The notes under the pieces are model-generated. The model was not told the origin of the DNA, did no database searches, and saw only the letters and a program-made list of their open reading frames with translations. DNA of 64,000 nt, taken from NCBI GenBank assembly GCA_963576725.1, contig OY755247.1:14820526-14884525 (forward strand), read 5' to 3'. Shown here one piece after another: positions 47,601 through 62,600 of the stretch (the stretch's first letter is position 1; each line of letters opens with the position of its first letter). Made by a program: the position numbers and the translations under genes. The stretch comes from Azorinus chamasolen. Its lineage: Eukaryota > Mollusca > Bivalvia > Cardiida > Solecurtidae.

Positions 47601-50600
47601 ATTAGATTCAATGTTATTAGATATGGAAATTGAATACTGCTGAAGCCGGTGCTAGGGGGCGTGAGTAGTGTTGCACTTTTAATAACTGCTCATGAACAGA
47701 TTCGATAAAACAGTCTGCGATTTTCTCTTTCCGTATTGCTGCTTTTGCCTTCGAAGGATCTCCTACTTTCAGAATTTATTATGTTTTCTATTAATAAGAG
47801 GACCATGATGGCCCTGATATCACTCACCAGACAATCAGGAGAAAACTGGCAACCCCTGGGACAGGGCCTCATTTGACCCCAGGGGCATAATTCATAGAAC
47901 TTTTGTAGAGGACTTCAAGATGATGCTATGTGCAAAATATGAAAGCTGAGAACCTTACAGTTTCAGGAGATTTTCAAAATTTTCACAATAGATTGTTATA
48001 TAAAACAAAGCACCCCTGGGACATGCTCAATTTTGACCCCAGGGGCATAATTTGTATAACTTTTGTAGAAGACCTGAAGTTGATGCTATGTGCAAAATAC
48101 GAAAGCTGAGAACCTTCCAGTTTCAGGAGATTTTCAAAGTTTTCACTTTGTTTCTTTTGACCCCAGGGGCATAATTTATATAACTTGTATAGGACCTACA
48201 GATGATGCTAAGTCCAAAAGATGAAAGCAGAGAACCCTGTAGATTAACCCATTACCTCATAGGCTATTTTTAGATACAACCTCTTTGAATAAATCTACCG
48301 AAAAGGAGCATTAACTAGAGGAAAGGAAGATTTTAGAATTTTGTAGCTTGAAACCAGTGTGATAAATAAAGCATTTGCTCCTATAGGAGCAAATGCTGTA
48401 TTTATCACAATGGTTTCACAAAGTGACTTTTGCAGAGTCGTCAAAAGTCGTCAATATGAGGGAATGGGTTAAGAGGAGAAGATTTTTAAAGGTTCAATTT
48501 GTTAACGACAAAGCTGACGATGCACACCACACAACCAACGTCGGACATCAGGCGATCACTAAAGCTCACCCGAGCACTTTATGCTCTGATGAGCTAAAAA
48601 GTAAGAATATGATTTATGAAAGCTATAATGATGTCTGATGGACGAAAGGAGAGTGTCCTACAAAAGTAATATAACTTAGTCTTGTGGTTCTTCTTATCTT
48701 TGTTAGCAACAATCTTAACCCTTCACTTGCTGAATTTTAAAATACATGTCTCCTTCTTTACCCATGCCCTGTTGTATAATTACATATATCTTCACTGTGT
48801 ACAAGTATTTCGCTGTGCAATCACTGCTGTGGAGTGCACTGGTTGCACAATCAACTTGTAAATAGTGCAGACCCTGATGAGACAGCTCCTGCAGGAGCTG
48901 TCTCATCTGGGTCTTCACTATTTACAGGTAGGTATATTGACGCGATTAGCAAGCGAAGGGTTAAAGTAAATTAGAAACCTTTCCTTCATATAAACACCTT
49001 TTTACACTTTTGCAAACAGAGTAGACCCAGATCAGATGGCTCTTATTGGAGTCATCTGATCAGCGTCTGCCGACTCTGCTTTGTTTGCTTATGGTATATT
49101 GTAGATCTGATTTGATAGTTTCTGCCAAAGCCTGTGTACATATGCCATTATAAGCATTCATCTAATGAATATTCATGATGTCATTATTTCTTACATGAAT
49201 ATACTGAACAAGCAAAGGGTTAACCCATTCCCTAATATTGATGCCTTTTGACGCCTCTGTAAAAGTCACTTTCTGAATCCATTGGATCTAAAAATAGCCT
49301 ATGAAGGAATCAGTCAAAGTAATTTTATCACTTTGGGTGAAGAGTTGTGAAGCTTTGGCTACCACAAGCATCATATTGGCGACAAGAGTGATATTGCATG
49401 GTCATATGCCCATCACTGCATGGTCATGCCCATCACATCCCAGGCACATAGACCATGCAATATTATCCCTCACTATCCACATGGGCATAGATTATCACAA
49501 ATTTACTGCTAGCATGCAAAAAGTTAATTATGAAACATTTTCCAAAGATAACACATACTGCTGGGCAAACTAAAGATTAACCCAAAGGACCGAAACATGA
49601 CACCTGTTCGCCCACTAGTTTGACCTGAGAATGACCCCAGTCACGACCTTGAAAAGTATGTGGCCATTACCTCTTAGCATGCTAATTTCAAATTCACCAA
49701 TAACCTTTGCAAATACTCTTATCCTAGATCCAGAGCAGATCAGAGCAGAGCAGATAAATGTGCATATATACTCAGATACTAAAATCATAATTTCTACACC
49801 AAACCCTATGTTGCGACCACTCTTTAGAATTGTCTCGAAGGAAACATTGTAAAGAGTGATCACAACATAGGTTTGGTGGAGAAATAAAGAAGTTATTCTT
49901 GAAAATGTTTTTATGTACAAATCTTATCTGGACCTCTGCCTTATAAATTAGCCTTACTTTCCCCTCTTGTCAGTTAATATGGCTGAACAAGTCTGAATTG
50001 GAGCCGTCTGATCTAGGTCTACTCTTCTTGCAAAGGCATAGAAAAGCATATGTATGGAACCCAGGGTCCATGCTTATAAAACTTTTAGTTGAGTCTGAGT
50101 TCGTTCTCAAGTTTTTGATTGGTCAGATTTGAGCCAAAGGCTCAAATCTGACCAATCAAAAGCTTGAGAACTCAAATCTGACCAATCAAAAGCTTGAGAA
50201 CGAACTCAGACTCAACTAAAAAGCTGTATAAGCATGGACCCAGATCAAGTGGTGCTATTTGCCTATGTTACGTAAGTCTTATTACTAAGGGTAATGTAGA
50301 CAATCCTGATGAGATGCTAAACAACATGGTATCTCCAAATGAGATACTGAAACAAAACTTGGTATCTCCAGATCAGATAGTGAACAACTTGGTATCTCCA
50401 GATCAGATACTAAACTTTTGCTTAGTATCTCCAGATCAGACACTGAACACAACTTGGTATCTACAAATGAGATACTTAACAACTTGATTTCTCCAGATAA
50501 GATACTAAACAACTTGGTATCTCATTAGAATCCATCAAACAGTAACAAACTGATCACATTTTTTATAAAGGTAAGAAGAACTATAAAATTGTGTCCGTAA

Positions 50601-53600
50601 GATACAGTACAGCAATGACCCCATGATGGTGCTTACCTAGCAGGATGTAAAATTTCTTAGTCATTTGACCTTGACATTGGGCTTGCAGGCAGCATGGGCT
50701 GGGTGCGCAATGAAAGTATGGATGGTGGTTAGTGAGATACAAGACAATGAAACAAGAGGACCCTGAGGGTCCTGGGGCGCTCACCTGACATTTGTTAAGT
50801 GTTGGTTACAACAATGTTACACACAAGTAATGGACAAGATTTTTCTAAAATTTGAAAATATACAAGATATCATCATATTTTAGAATTTTAGAAACTTGCA
50901 AGAGGGCCACCTAAAGACCATTCCTGCCAGATATCATTCAAATCTGATTGGTAGTTTCAGAGAAGAAGGTTTTTAAAGTTTTCTATATAAATAAATAAGG
51001 AAAGTGGCCCCGCCCCCTGACGGCCATGTTTTTTTAGATATCATCATGAATTTTAGAAACTTGCAAGAGGGCCACCTAAAGACCATTCCTGCCAGATATC
51101 GTTCAAATCTGATTGGTAGTTTCAGAGAAGAAGATTTTTAAGTTTTCTATATAAACATATAGGTACACATTACTATTGTAGCTTGAAAAGTTGACCGCAT
51201 GTCTATGATTGCCAATTCTCTTCATTGCAAATCCAAACTAGCTCATTTAGATATTTAGCTGTATAAACAGCAAGCTTGCTACTTATATAGTTAAATACCT
51301 AAATGAGCTAATTTTATGGACTATCGGTGAGGCTTGTGTTGAAAACAAATTAATATTTCTAATTTTCATTTGATAACATTGAAAATATCCATATTGTGCA
51401 GAGAGTTATTCAATCTGAAAGGCTTATGCAGACAAGGTACACATTACTATTGTAGCTTGAAAAGTTTATTCGAATACAGCCCCTCCAATAGGCTAAAGAA
51501 TCACACGGCATAAGGTTATCATTCTGAGCAAGAATCACACGGCATAAGATTATCATTCTGAGCAAGCGTGATCAAGATTAGGCAGAAAATGTGGCTTCTA
51601 GAGTGTAGGCAAGATTTTTCTAAGATTTGACCTAGTGACCTACTTTTTCACCCCACACCACCCACAACCGAACTCAAATGAGAGATCATCAAGGTTATCA
51701 TTCTGAGCAAGTTTGATCAAGATTGGGCTGAAAATGTGGCCTCTAGGGTGTAAACAAGATTTTTCTAAGATTTGACCTAGTGACCTACATTTTGACCCCA
51801 GCCCACCCATGATGGATCTCAATTGAGATATCATCAAGGTCATCATTCTGAGCAAGTTTGATGAAGAATAGGCAGAAAATGTGGCTTCTAGAGTGTAAAC
51901 AAGATTTTTCTAAGATTTGACCTAGTGACCTACTTTTTGACCCAAGCCCACATATGATCAAACTCGATCAAGATATCATCAAGGTTATCATTCTGAGCAA
52001 GTTTGATGAAGATTAGGCAGAAATTGTGGCTTCTACAGTGTAAACAAGATTTTTTTAAGATTTGACCTAATGACCTACTTTTTAATCCTGCCCCACCCAT
52101 GATCGAACTTGATCGAGATATCATCAAGAATATCATCCTGAGCAAGTCTGATCAAGATTGGACTAAAAATGTGACCTCTAGATTGTTCACAAGGTTTTTC
52201 AATAATTTGACCCAGTGACCTAGTTTTTAACCGTATGTGACCCACTTTCAAACTCATCCAAGTTTCTATCAAGACAATCATTCTGACTAAGTTTCATGAA
52301 GATTGGACTAAAAATGTGACCTCTAGAGTGTTCACAAAGATTTTGAATAATTTGACCTAGTGACCTAGTTTTTGACCCCACATGACCCACTTTCGAACTC
52401 ATCCGAGATTTTTTCAAGACAATCATTCTGACCAAGTTTCATGAAGATTTGGCTACAAATGTGACCTCTAGAGTGTTCACAAGCCAAATGTTGACGACGC
52501 ACGACGCACGACGCACAACGCACGACGCACGACGACGGACGCCGGACGGAGCACCATGACAATAGCTCACTTGAGCAAGCTCAGGTGAGCTAAAAACTGT
52601 GACAACCGTACTATCGTCAATCTTCAGGGTCTGTGCTCTGTTTGTAATATAGATCTGATTCTACAGCTGTTAGCATGGTCAAAAATTCCAATGTTCATAA
52701 TTATGAAATTATAAAAATTGAGATAATTGATATTCAGTAATTATTTCTTACATGAATATTCATCATGTAAAGGCTTAACCCATAACTATTCATGTAAGAA
52801 ATAACAACATCATGAATATTTATTAGTTTAATTGTTATAATAACATGTGGACACACATATTTTTGGCCATATTATATCACAGGCAATCAGAGCAGACTCT
52901 GATCAGACAGCTCCTATAGGAGCCATCTGATCTGGGTCTACTCTGTTTGCAAAGGCATAGAAAGGTGTATTTATGGAGTAAAGGGTTAACTAACACAGAT
53001 TAGGGACACATTAATTATCATTGTTTGAGTGATGTTTATCTACAACTATTGGACGGTATTTACCCTAAAATCTAAAACACACATTGAACAAAGCATAACC
53101 CTTCTCATGCTATTAGCGTACATGTCACCTATTGAAACCATTGTGATAAATAGAGCATTTGCTCATATTGGAGCAAATGCACTATTTATCACAATGGTTT
53201 CAAGTTACAAAATTTCGGTAGATTTATTCAGAGTTGTTGGATCTAAAAATAGGCTATGAGAGATCAATGGGTTAATATACATAGTGGACAATGAATGTTC
53301 AGCAGGAGTAGGGTTAACCCTTTACTCAATGAATATTCATGTAAAAAATAATGACATTATGAATATTAATTAACCTGTAGAGTATTATCTTTATTATTCC
53401 ATAAGCAAACAGAGCAGACCCTGGTCAGACAGCTCCTATAGGAGCCATCTCATCCGGGTTTACTCTGTTTGCAAAGGTGGAAAAAAGCATTTCTATGAAG
53501 TAAAGGGTCAATCTTTAGCTCACTGAGAAGGCGGCGTTTCATTTATTAGATAAAATTTCTGATCTAGCATTTGAAATTCTGAAGCAGACCTTTTCCCATT

Positions 53601-56600
53601 TTGTTTCAGAGATCTGATCAACTTGTGCCCTGATGATCAGCTGAGTTACTGTCAGATACCATTATTATTCACCTCGTTTCCATGTCAGTTTGAATACAAT
53701 CAGTTGTGAAGTTTCCCCAACTATATATCACAGAGCTACAGATAGCTGTGGTGCCCAAATACTAAAATTGTCATTTCTCCACCAAACCCTATGCATCTTA
53801 TCTGGAGCTGTATCAAATATCAATATCAAATGCCCCTGGGTTGTATTATTTTTAAAAGGAGCTTCATGAATTTTGTTGCTTGATGCAGAATGAAAGCAAC
53901 ACAGAAAGTTCAATGGGGAGCTCTCTGTTTTGCCCCCAGTCTGCATTAAGCTACCATCTGTGTTTTGAAAAACTTAAGATTTCTGGACTTAATGGTTATT
54001 ATATTGGGTTTTATTTGTTTTATTCATTATTATTTTTCTGCTAGTTAGAGGGCTTTCATTAGAGAGGGTGAAGTTTATTAGGCAGAATATGGTACAGTAA
54101 AACCCCTCTAAACCACACGTTAAATTTAATTTAATATAAATATCGGTTTGATAACAAGCATAGCGGGAAACAGCTGAAGTGTGAACCCCCTGGAAAGATT
54201 GTAAATCCTTTCAACACATTGATGAAATACAAAGAATACTGCTGCATCTGCAACGCTTTGATTTTTTCAAGTCCTGTTACGATATCAATAACATGGATTT
54301 TCATAATGGCATATAAATAGAGCTGTTGAATAGATACTGTACAATCAGACTTATATACAGTAAAACCCCGCTAATGCGACCACCAAAACGGGGCATAATT
54401 CTGGGTGGCAGAGGCAGGTGGTAGCTTAATGCAGGACGAAAGTTATGCAGAAAGCTCCTATAGGAGCTTTCTGCATAACTTTCGTCCTGCATTAAGCAAC
54501 CACCTGCTTTAGACGACATCAGTGACTGTTTATTAAGTGGTCGCATTAGCGGGGTTTCACTGTAATTTCATGGGTCTACTCCGTTTACTATATATACTGA
54601 GTAAAGGGTTAACCCTTTCCATTTTATAAATGTAAAGTTTTCAAAGAAATGTTTTGCTTTGACAAAAACTGTAGAATCAGATCAAAGTCAATCAAACAGA
54701 GCAGACCCTGATCAGATGACTCCTATAGGAGCCATCTGAGCTGGATCTACTCTATTTTCAAATGCATGATATACAAGGGAAAGGGTTAATTGATGGAGTA
54801 AGTTTTACGGCACTGCGACACTGTATAGGTCATATAGCGCCGATGAATGATGATATGACATTGAGATGAGGGATGATCTCAGGGAGATGATTTCGGCTAA
54901 TCTCATTCGGTGCAAAGTAGCACATGGGATCAAAACCACCCAAAATTCAGCATCTTTTTACCAGTAACATTGGCAATATGTGTCCCTTGAATTATGAGTA
55001 TTCAAAATGGAGTGGCTCATCATTGGTCAACCCTTTACCTGATCAATACCAGGGTTTTCTCTTGACCCCTTAAAAAATACCAATTTGAGGGTCCTCTTGA
55101 CCCCCTCTCTATAAAGTAAAGAACAGACCCTCTTAATTTTGAGGGTCATTTGTAAACTTTAAGGGACATTTCAATAGAAAAAGGGGGTCAGGGAAAACCC
55201 TGCAATATAGTATAATTCTGGGTGCTAGATGCACGTGGTAGCTTAATGCAGGACAAAAGTAATGCAGAGAGCTCCTAGGAGCTTTCGGCATTACTTTTGT
55301 CCTGCATTAAGCTACCACCTGCTTATAACAAGAGGGCCAGAATGGCCCTGACATCGCTCACCAGGCAATCAGAGGAGAATATTTTCAAAGTTTTCACTAT
55401 ATGTTTCTATAGAAAACTAGCCTACCCTGGGGCGGGGCCAATTTTGATCCAAGGGGCATAATTTATACAACTTTTGTAGAGGACCTGAACATGATGCTAT
55501 GTGCCAAATATGAAAGCTGAGAACCTTCCAGTTTCTGAGGAAAATATTTTCAAATTTGAGACTATATGGCTACCCCGGGGGCGGGGCCAATTTTGACCCC
55601 AGGGGCATAATTCATATAACTCTTGTAGAGGACCTGAACATGATGCTATGCGTCAAATATGAAAGCTGAGAACCTTCCAGTTTCAGAGAAGAAGATTTTC
55701 AAAGTTGTCACTATATGTGACTTGTTGAGACATGGCTACCCCTGGGAGGGGCCAATTTTGACCCCATTGGCATAATTTATATAACTTTTGTAGAGGACCT
55801 GAACATGATGCTATATGCCAAATATGAAAGCTAAGAACCCTGTAGATTCAGAGGAGAAGATTTCCAAAGTTTTACTACAGTATAACGGCGTTATTTCGAC
55901 TCTCGTTTTTCCGAGATACCCTTTTATTCCGAGGGAATGTTGAGGTCCCGGCTCAAATACTATCAAATCTCATTGAAAATACCTGCATTAATCCGAATAG
56001 CGATAATCCGAAAATTCGAGCATGTGTGCTGGTCCCACGGATCATTCTGGTTCCCTTTATTGATTGTTTAATTCGAGCACGGTGTTTTCCCACCTCCGAG
56101 ATAATTATTCACACCTTCTCGATACGTTGTTGTGACCTTTTGAAAGATCCGTCTATGGGGCATTAGATCTTCCAAATGTGTGAATAACACATTCATTGAA
56201 TGCAGACTTCACTTTGGTGTAAATAATGATGAGAATTTAATAGACTGAAGTCTTAATAAACAAAGAGTCACACTCATAATTTGCATACGTTCGCAAACGT
56301 GTAGTGATTTTTCGGTACCGCTGAATGTGTGCCATATAATGTCTTTCTGCTTTAAATTTTGAAATAGTGCAATGCTTTTCGTGTAGTGCTTTGAAATTCG
56401 CAATATGTTTGTTACTTTTAGACAGTCTCGATCATGCAGACTCTTGCTACGAGAGATGAACGAGAATAACTATGTCAGACGAAAAAAGCCGAGTGTTCCG
56501 ATTATAATTAATTTGGTCACTCGCCCTGATTTTCCTTACTACGAAACAGCATGGGAACGAAACAAAAATGTTTGTTTGTGTACCAAACTCAGCACCAACA

Positions 56601-59600
56601 ACTAAATTAATGTCGACAAACGGAAACATATGCAAAATAAACGACATAACTCTATACGCTACGACTGTTCTAGGGATATGTCTAAATGGTTTGAAACAAG
56701 TTTTGAGTTTATTGTGAAATTATACTGAAACTTCGGTCGCCGATGTGAATGGTGTTTTCTGTTATCACTTATGTAAGGAAAGAATCGATGAATTATATAT
56801 GCATTGAAGTTTATGATGATGTTAAAACAGTTTACTGTGAAGAAATACGCTTCCTCTCGTTGTCAAACAATGCTCTTGGAAATGACATAAATTACTCTCG
56901 GTTCTTTCGAGCATCGCGATAATCCGAGGTTTTTGCTGATTCCCGATGGTGCTCGAAATATCGCCAATATACTGTATATATTTCTATAGAAAACATGGCA
57001 CCCCTGGGACGGGGCCATTTTTGGCCGCAGGGGGCATAATTTATATAACTTTTGTAGAGGACATGAACATGATGCTATGTGCCAAATATGAAAGCTGAGA
57101 ACCTTCCAGTTTCTGATAAGAAGATTTTCAAAGTTTCACTATATGTTTCTATTGAAAACGGACCACCCCTGGGGCGGGGCCAATTTTGACCCAAGGGGCA
57201 TAATTTATATAACTTTTGTAGAGGACCTGAACATGATGCTATGTGCCAAATATGAAAGCTGAGAACCCTGTAGATTCAGGAGAAGATTTTCAAAGTTGTC
57301 ACTATATGTTTCTATTGAAATCTGGCTACCCCTGGGGCGGGGCCAATTTTGACCCCAGGGCCATAATGAAGAAAAGGGGCTAATGCTAGAGTACATTCAG
57401 TATAAAACAAGAGTACCGCATACGGTACATAATACGCCCACTTGCAAACTTTCTCTGATTCAACATGAAGTGAATAATTTATTAAATAAAAAAGTTACAG
57501 CTAATCCTCATTTTTGTAGATTTTTGTAAAGTGCAACGGCCAAACTCTGTAAAGACAAACTGAATGAACCTCAAAATAAACTCGGCTTCAAATTTTGTTG
57601 TTTAAAACATTTGTGTTAAGTTTCATTTATATATATCATTTTAATAGTTTTCCCAGAAAACAACGGACAAACTAAAAGTTGACCGACAAACAAAGGAACG
57701 AACACACAAAGTTCAAGGACCATAACTTTAGAATAAAATGACATATCAACCCCCCCCCCCCCCCCCCCCCCAATACATGTGAAAATTCACATTAAGGTTT
57801 AACCATATAAAAAATTGAAGTAAATATCATTTCAAATGAAAATGTTATTGCCATCCTCATATTTGTATAGATTTGCATTATATTTTTCAAATTTTTCAAT
57901 TTATATTTTCCGAAACAAGTAATCAAATGATCCTCAGAATCAACTTAGCTTCAGGTCTTGATGCATTAAACATGTTAATGGAGTTTCATTAATATCTGTC
58001 AAACAGTTTTGCCAGAAAACAGCAGACAAACTATATCCATATATTTGCATTATTTTTTAAGTAAAAGGGCCATAACTCCGAAACAAAAAATCAAATAAAC
58101 CTCAAAATTGACTCAGGATCAGATCTTGATGCATTAAACATTTTTGTGAAGTTTCATTAATATCTCTCAAATAATTTTTCCAGAAAACAGCGGACAAATT
58201 ATTTGCATGTATTTGCATTATTTTTTAAGGACAAGGGCCATAACTCTGAAACGAAAAATCAAATGATCCTCAGAATCAATTCAGTTTCAGATCTTGATGC
58301 ATTAAACATTTGTGTGAAGTTTCATTAATATCTGTCAAATAGTTTCCCAGAAAACAGCGGACAAACTATTTGCATGTATTTGCATTATTTTTTAAATACA
58401 AGGGCCATAACTCCGAAACAACAAATCAAATGAACCTTAGAGTTGACTCAGCTTCAGATCTTGATGCATTAAAGATTTATATTAAGTTTCATTAATATCT
58501 CTCAAATAATTTTCCCAGAAAACAGCGGACAAACTATTTGCATATTTTCTTAAGAACAAGGGCCATAACTCTGAAATGAAAAATCAAATGAACCTCAGAA
58601 TCAACTCAGCTTCAGATCTTGATGCATTAACATTTGTGTGAAGTTTCATTAATATCTGTTAAATAGCTTTCCCAGAAAACAGCGGACAAACTATTTGCAT
58701 GTATTTGCATTATTTTTTAAGTAAAAGGGCCATAACTCCGAAATGACAAATGAACCTTAGAGTTGACTCAGCTTCAGATCTTGATGCATTTAACTTTTGT
58801 GTGAAGTTTCATTGATATCTCTCAAATAGTTTTCCCAGAAAACAGCGGACAAACTATTTGCATATTTTTAAGGACAAGGGCCATAACTCTGAAATGAAAA
58901 ATCAAATGAACATCAGAATCAACTCAGCTTCAGATCTTGATGCATTAAACATTTGTGTGAAGTTTTATTATTATCTGTCAAATAGATTATAAATTATTAT
59001 TATCTGTCCACTTTCCGTAAATATTTGAACACTAAATCTCCATAAATATAATAAATATATCAATTCATAATGTATACATAAACTTATGAAGCATCATATA
59101 TTGTACACTCTAGTCAGTCTGCCCCATGCACTATTTCCCTCAGTTTGTCTGTCAAAATCAGAGCAACAGATAAATGTGAGTACTCAAATAAAATCATTAT
59201 TTCTCCACCAAACCCCATGTTATGACCACTCTTTAGAATCGTCTCTTCGAGACGATTCTAAAGAGTGGTCACAACATAGTGTTTGATGGAGAAATAAACA
59301 AATTATTGTTGAGAAATGTTTTAACTTGCACATCTTATCTGGACCTCTGCAAATAGAGTAAATTTAACTCTTTACCAGACAGAGATGCCTTTTCACGCCT
59401 TTGCAAACAAAGTAGACCCAGAACAGATGGTTCCTGTAGAAGCCCTCTGATCAGGGTCTGCTCTGGTTTTTAAGGACTAATGATAGATCTGATTCTTTCA
59501 TATGATATACCATTATGAAACATTAAGTTAATTAATATTCATGATGTCATTAATTCTTACATGAATATTCATCAGGTAAAGGGTTAAGGAACTGATAACA

Positions 59601-62600
59601 AACATTCTGTCTTCATAGTTATAATATGAACAAGCAAATATAAGATGTTGCCCCAGTTTAGTATCCAATGAGATGCCTTGCTTTCACTGAAATGGAAACT
59701 TCTATCTCAGACAGAACAGGCCACATAATGACTGTTTTTTCAGCGGCTAGCTGTCTATTTTCACTTTTGTTCTAGTTTTCCACCAATGAGAAACTATGTT
59801 ACATTGTAATTTGCATATGACCTACGAGTATTTAGTAGTAAACTGTATTTTCATTAGTGAATACCTTGACTGGCATACAACCTTTTTATATGCCTCTACA
59901 CATTGCCAAACTATGTAACATTCTGATATACACAACATAATCACAACACATGTAAGGCATCATGTTAAACAGACATGTTCTATAAACTTCTTAGAGTTCA
60001 GTCAAAACGCCATATAGTACAGAAAATCCTTATTTACGCAGATATTTAGCATGGGACTGAAGACTGTCGAAAGTTCTGTTCTTAAAAGAGATTTTAAGAC
60101 CTGGAAATTCCCATAAAATCAAAGTACTGATGTACTGATATTTATCACCTCATGGTAATGGTTGCTGAGCAATATTACCAGTTTGTCGAAACCACTATTA
60201 AACTTTCAAACTTTTACTATCATTTTGCTATCAATTAATACAACATTTGATAATAAAGTCCACTTTGACGAACAGGTAGTTTGCCGAAACCACCATAATT
60301 CACAGGCAGTGCTATAGGAAATAGAGAAGAAGGGTTGTTTAGTATATTAGAGTAGTGGTATTAATAGTATTAATTACTATCCCCGACAACAGCACCGAGG
60401 CTCTGGTTGTTGGATCTCTTTGATATAAAGCTACTTACTGAAGGCTATTGCTACGGCTCTATCACATGGGGCTTGGGCTCATAGACGTAGGTTGAAGTTG
60501 CTAACTTTATATTGTTTTAAAAATACATGTAGATTCAGTTAATGATGTCATTAATGATGATGCACAAAAGTCGATTAAAGCGTTGATCTAGGCTAAATAT
60601 ATACCGTTCTTTAAGGAATTACAGACTCTGCACAAACAAAAACTTTATGCTTTAAAGTGTATTCAATTTCTTATCTTCATATCAATACAAATATAAGAGC
60701 TTTCATGTACATTTTATAATAGGTAAACTAAAGAACTAACTTGAGATAGTTTTAAAACATTACTTTGACATCGTACATTTTAAAAGTGATTTCCTATAAA
60801 AGCAACTTGAAATTTTTCAATAACTGCTTCTTCTACTCAACGTCATTTTCATTGCATGCTTCTCTGCTAGTATAATAACAAGCAACCCTCCATAGATCTA
60901 GTTCTCTGTACTAGTAGAATCTCCAAACATTGAAATTAATATTGCAGAGATTGTTTTGTACATTGTGCCAATATTTGAATGCCGCTGAATATCTTTTTTA
61001 AAAGATATTTCTTGTTATTTCTAAAATTAGAACATTCCATTTTCCCTTTCTGTGAAAACTTGTGCATGTGCAATGAGAAATGAAAGAAACTAGACAACAT
61101 TTTGTAAATGAATATGGTAATTCAATTATAATTCTATCAGAAAAGGAAAATTAATGTACCGTATTCTTTCTAATAAAGCATCCTTACATCTTGGTGAAAT
61201 AAAACAACTCTATATAATAAACATGGAATAAAGAAATACAGGGTTTTTCAAAATACAGATAGTATTTTAATGTAGACTGAAAGCAATGCAGAAAGCTCCC
61301 CTTTAAGTTGTCTGCATTGCTTTCATTCTGTATTGCAAACAGAGCAGACCCGGATCAGATATGCAGTAGGTATTGAAATATGAAGTAAACATAGAACAGG
61401 AAAAGAGTTGAGCAACCACCTGTGTACAAAATGAAAGACAAAGGAGACAATTACGATGAAAAATACTTGCATATTATGAAAACCATTAAATAAACTAGGT
61501 TTGTTTTTGTCACAAAAGCAGATGTATCCCCTCTTCCATCCTCTTTCCAATACACAAGTGTAATGTAAGCAACTCCAAAGTCATCAGGGTCTAATCTTAA
61601 TCAATCAGGAGCAATAACTCCTAAGTTATCAGGGGGAGACAATTCAAAAATCCCAGGTGCACAACAACTCATGCTGGTGAACATTCCTGTGAAGTTTCGT
61701 GACTCGATCTAGCCCTACTGGTTTCAGAGATACGTGTGACACAAGTTTATTACGGACAGACAGACAGACAACTCTGGCAAAAGCAATATGTTTGCCCCTA
61801 AATGGGAGAGACATAATGATGCTGAATCATTACATAAGCTGATAAATCACCCTATCAGATGATAACCCCATGTTTTATGGCTCTAGCAGTTTGTAAACAA
61901 TGTACACCCAGACTAGCCATCGAACAAAATGTGAGAAATCCATTCAGGTGTTTACCCATTTCCTCATATTGGCACTTATTAACGCCTCTATAAAAGTCAC
62001 TTTATGAAACCATTGTGATCAATAGAGCATTAATTTTGCTCCATAAATACACCTTTGCAAACAGAGTAGATCAAGATCAGGAGCCGTCTTATCAGGGTCT
62101 TCTCTGTTGGCTTATGATAAATAATATAGATATAATTCTACAGTATCTGCCATGGCCAAAAATGCCTGTGTCCATGTACTATTATAACAAATTAATCTGA
62201 TTAATATTCAATGGCTGTGGCAAAAAGTGCAGAACCATATCTGTACCATATCATAAGCAAACAGAGCAGACCCTGATCAGACGGCTCCTATAGGAGCCGT
62301 CTGATCTGGGTCTACTGTTTGCAAAGATGTAGAAAGATGTGATACAGATACATCAAATTCCATAACCCTGATCAGAAGGCTCCTATAGGAGCCATCTGAT
62401 CTGGGTCTACTCTGTTTGCAAATGCATAAAATCTCCTTTATATGAATAAAAGAGTTAAAAGTACATGTAAGAGTCATGCAGGAAACACCGCATACAAAAC
62501 AGCACCACAACGACAAACAGCAAATGTACATGTATATAAAAGACACATTGAAGAGACGCACAAAGACAAAACAAACAAACAATAGATGGAAAGTCAGGGT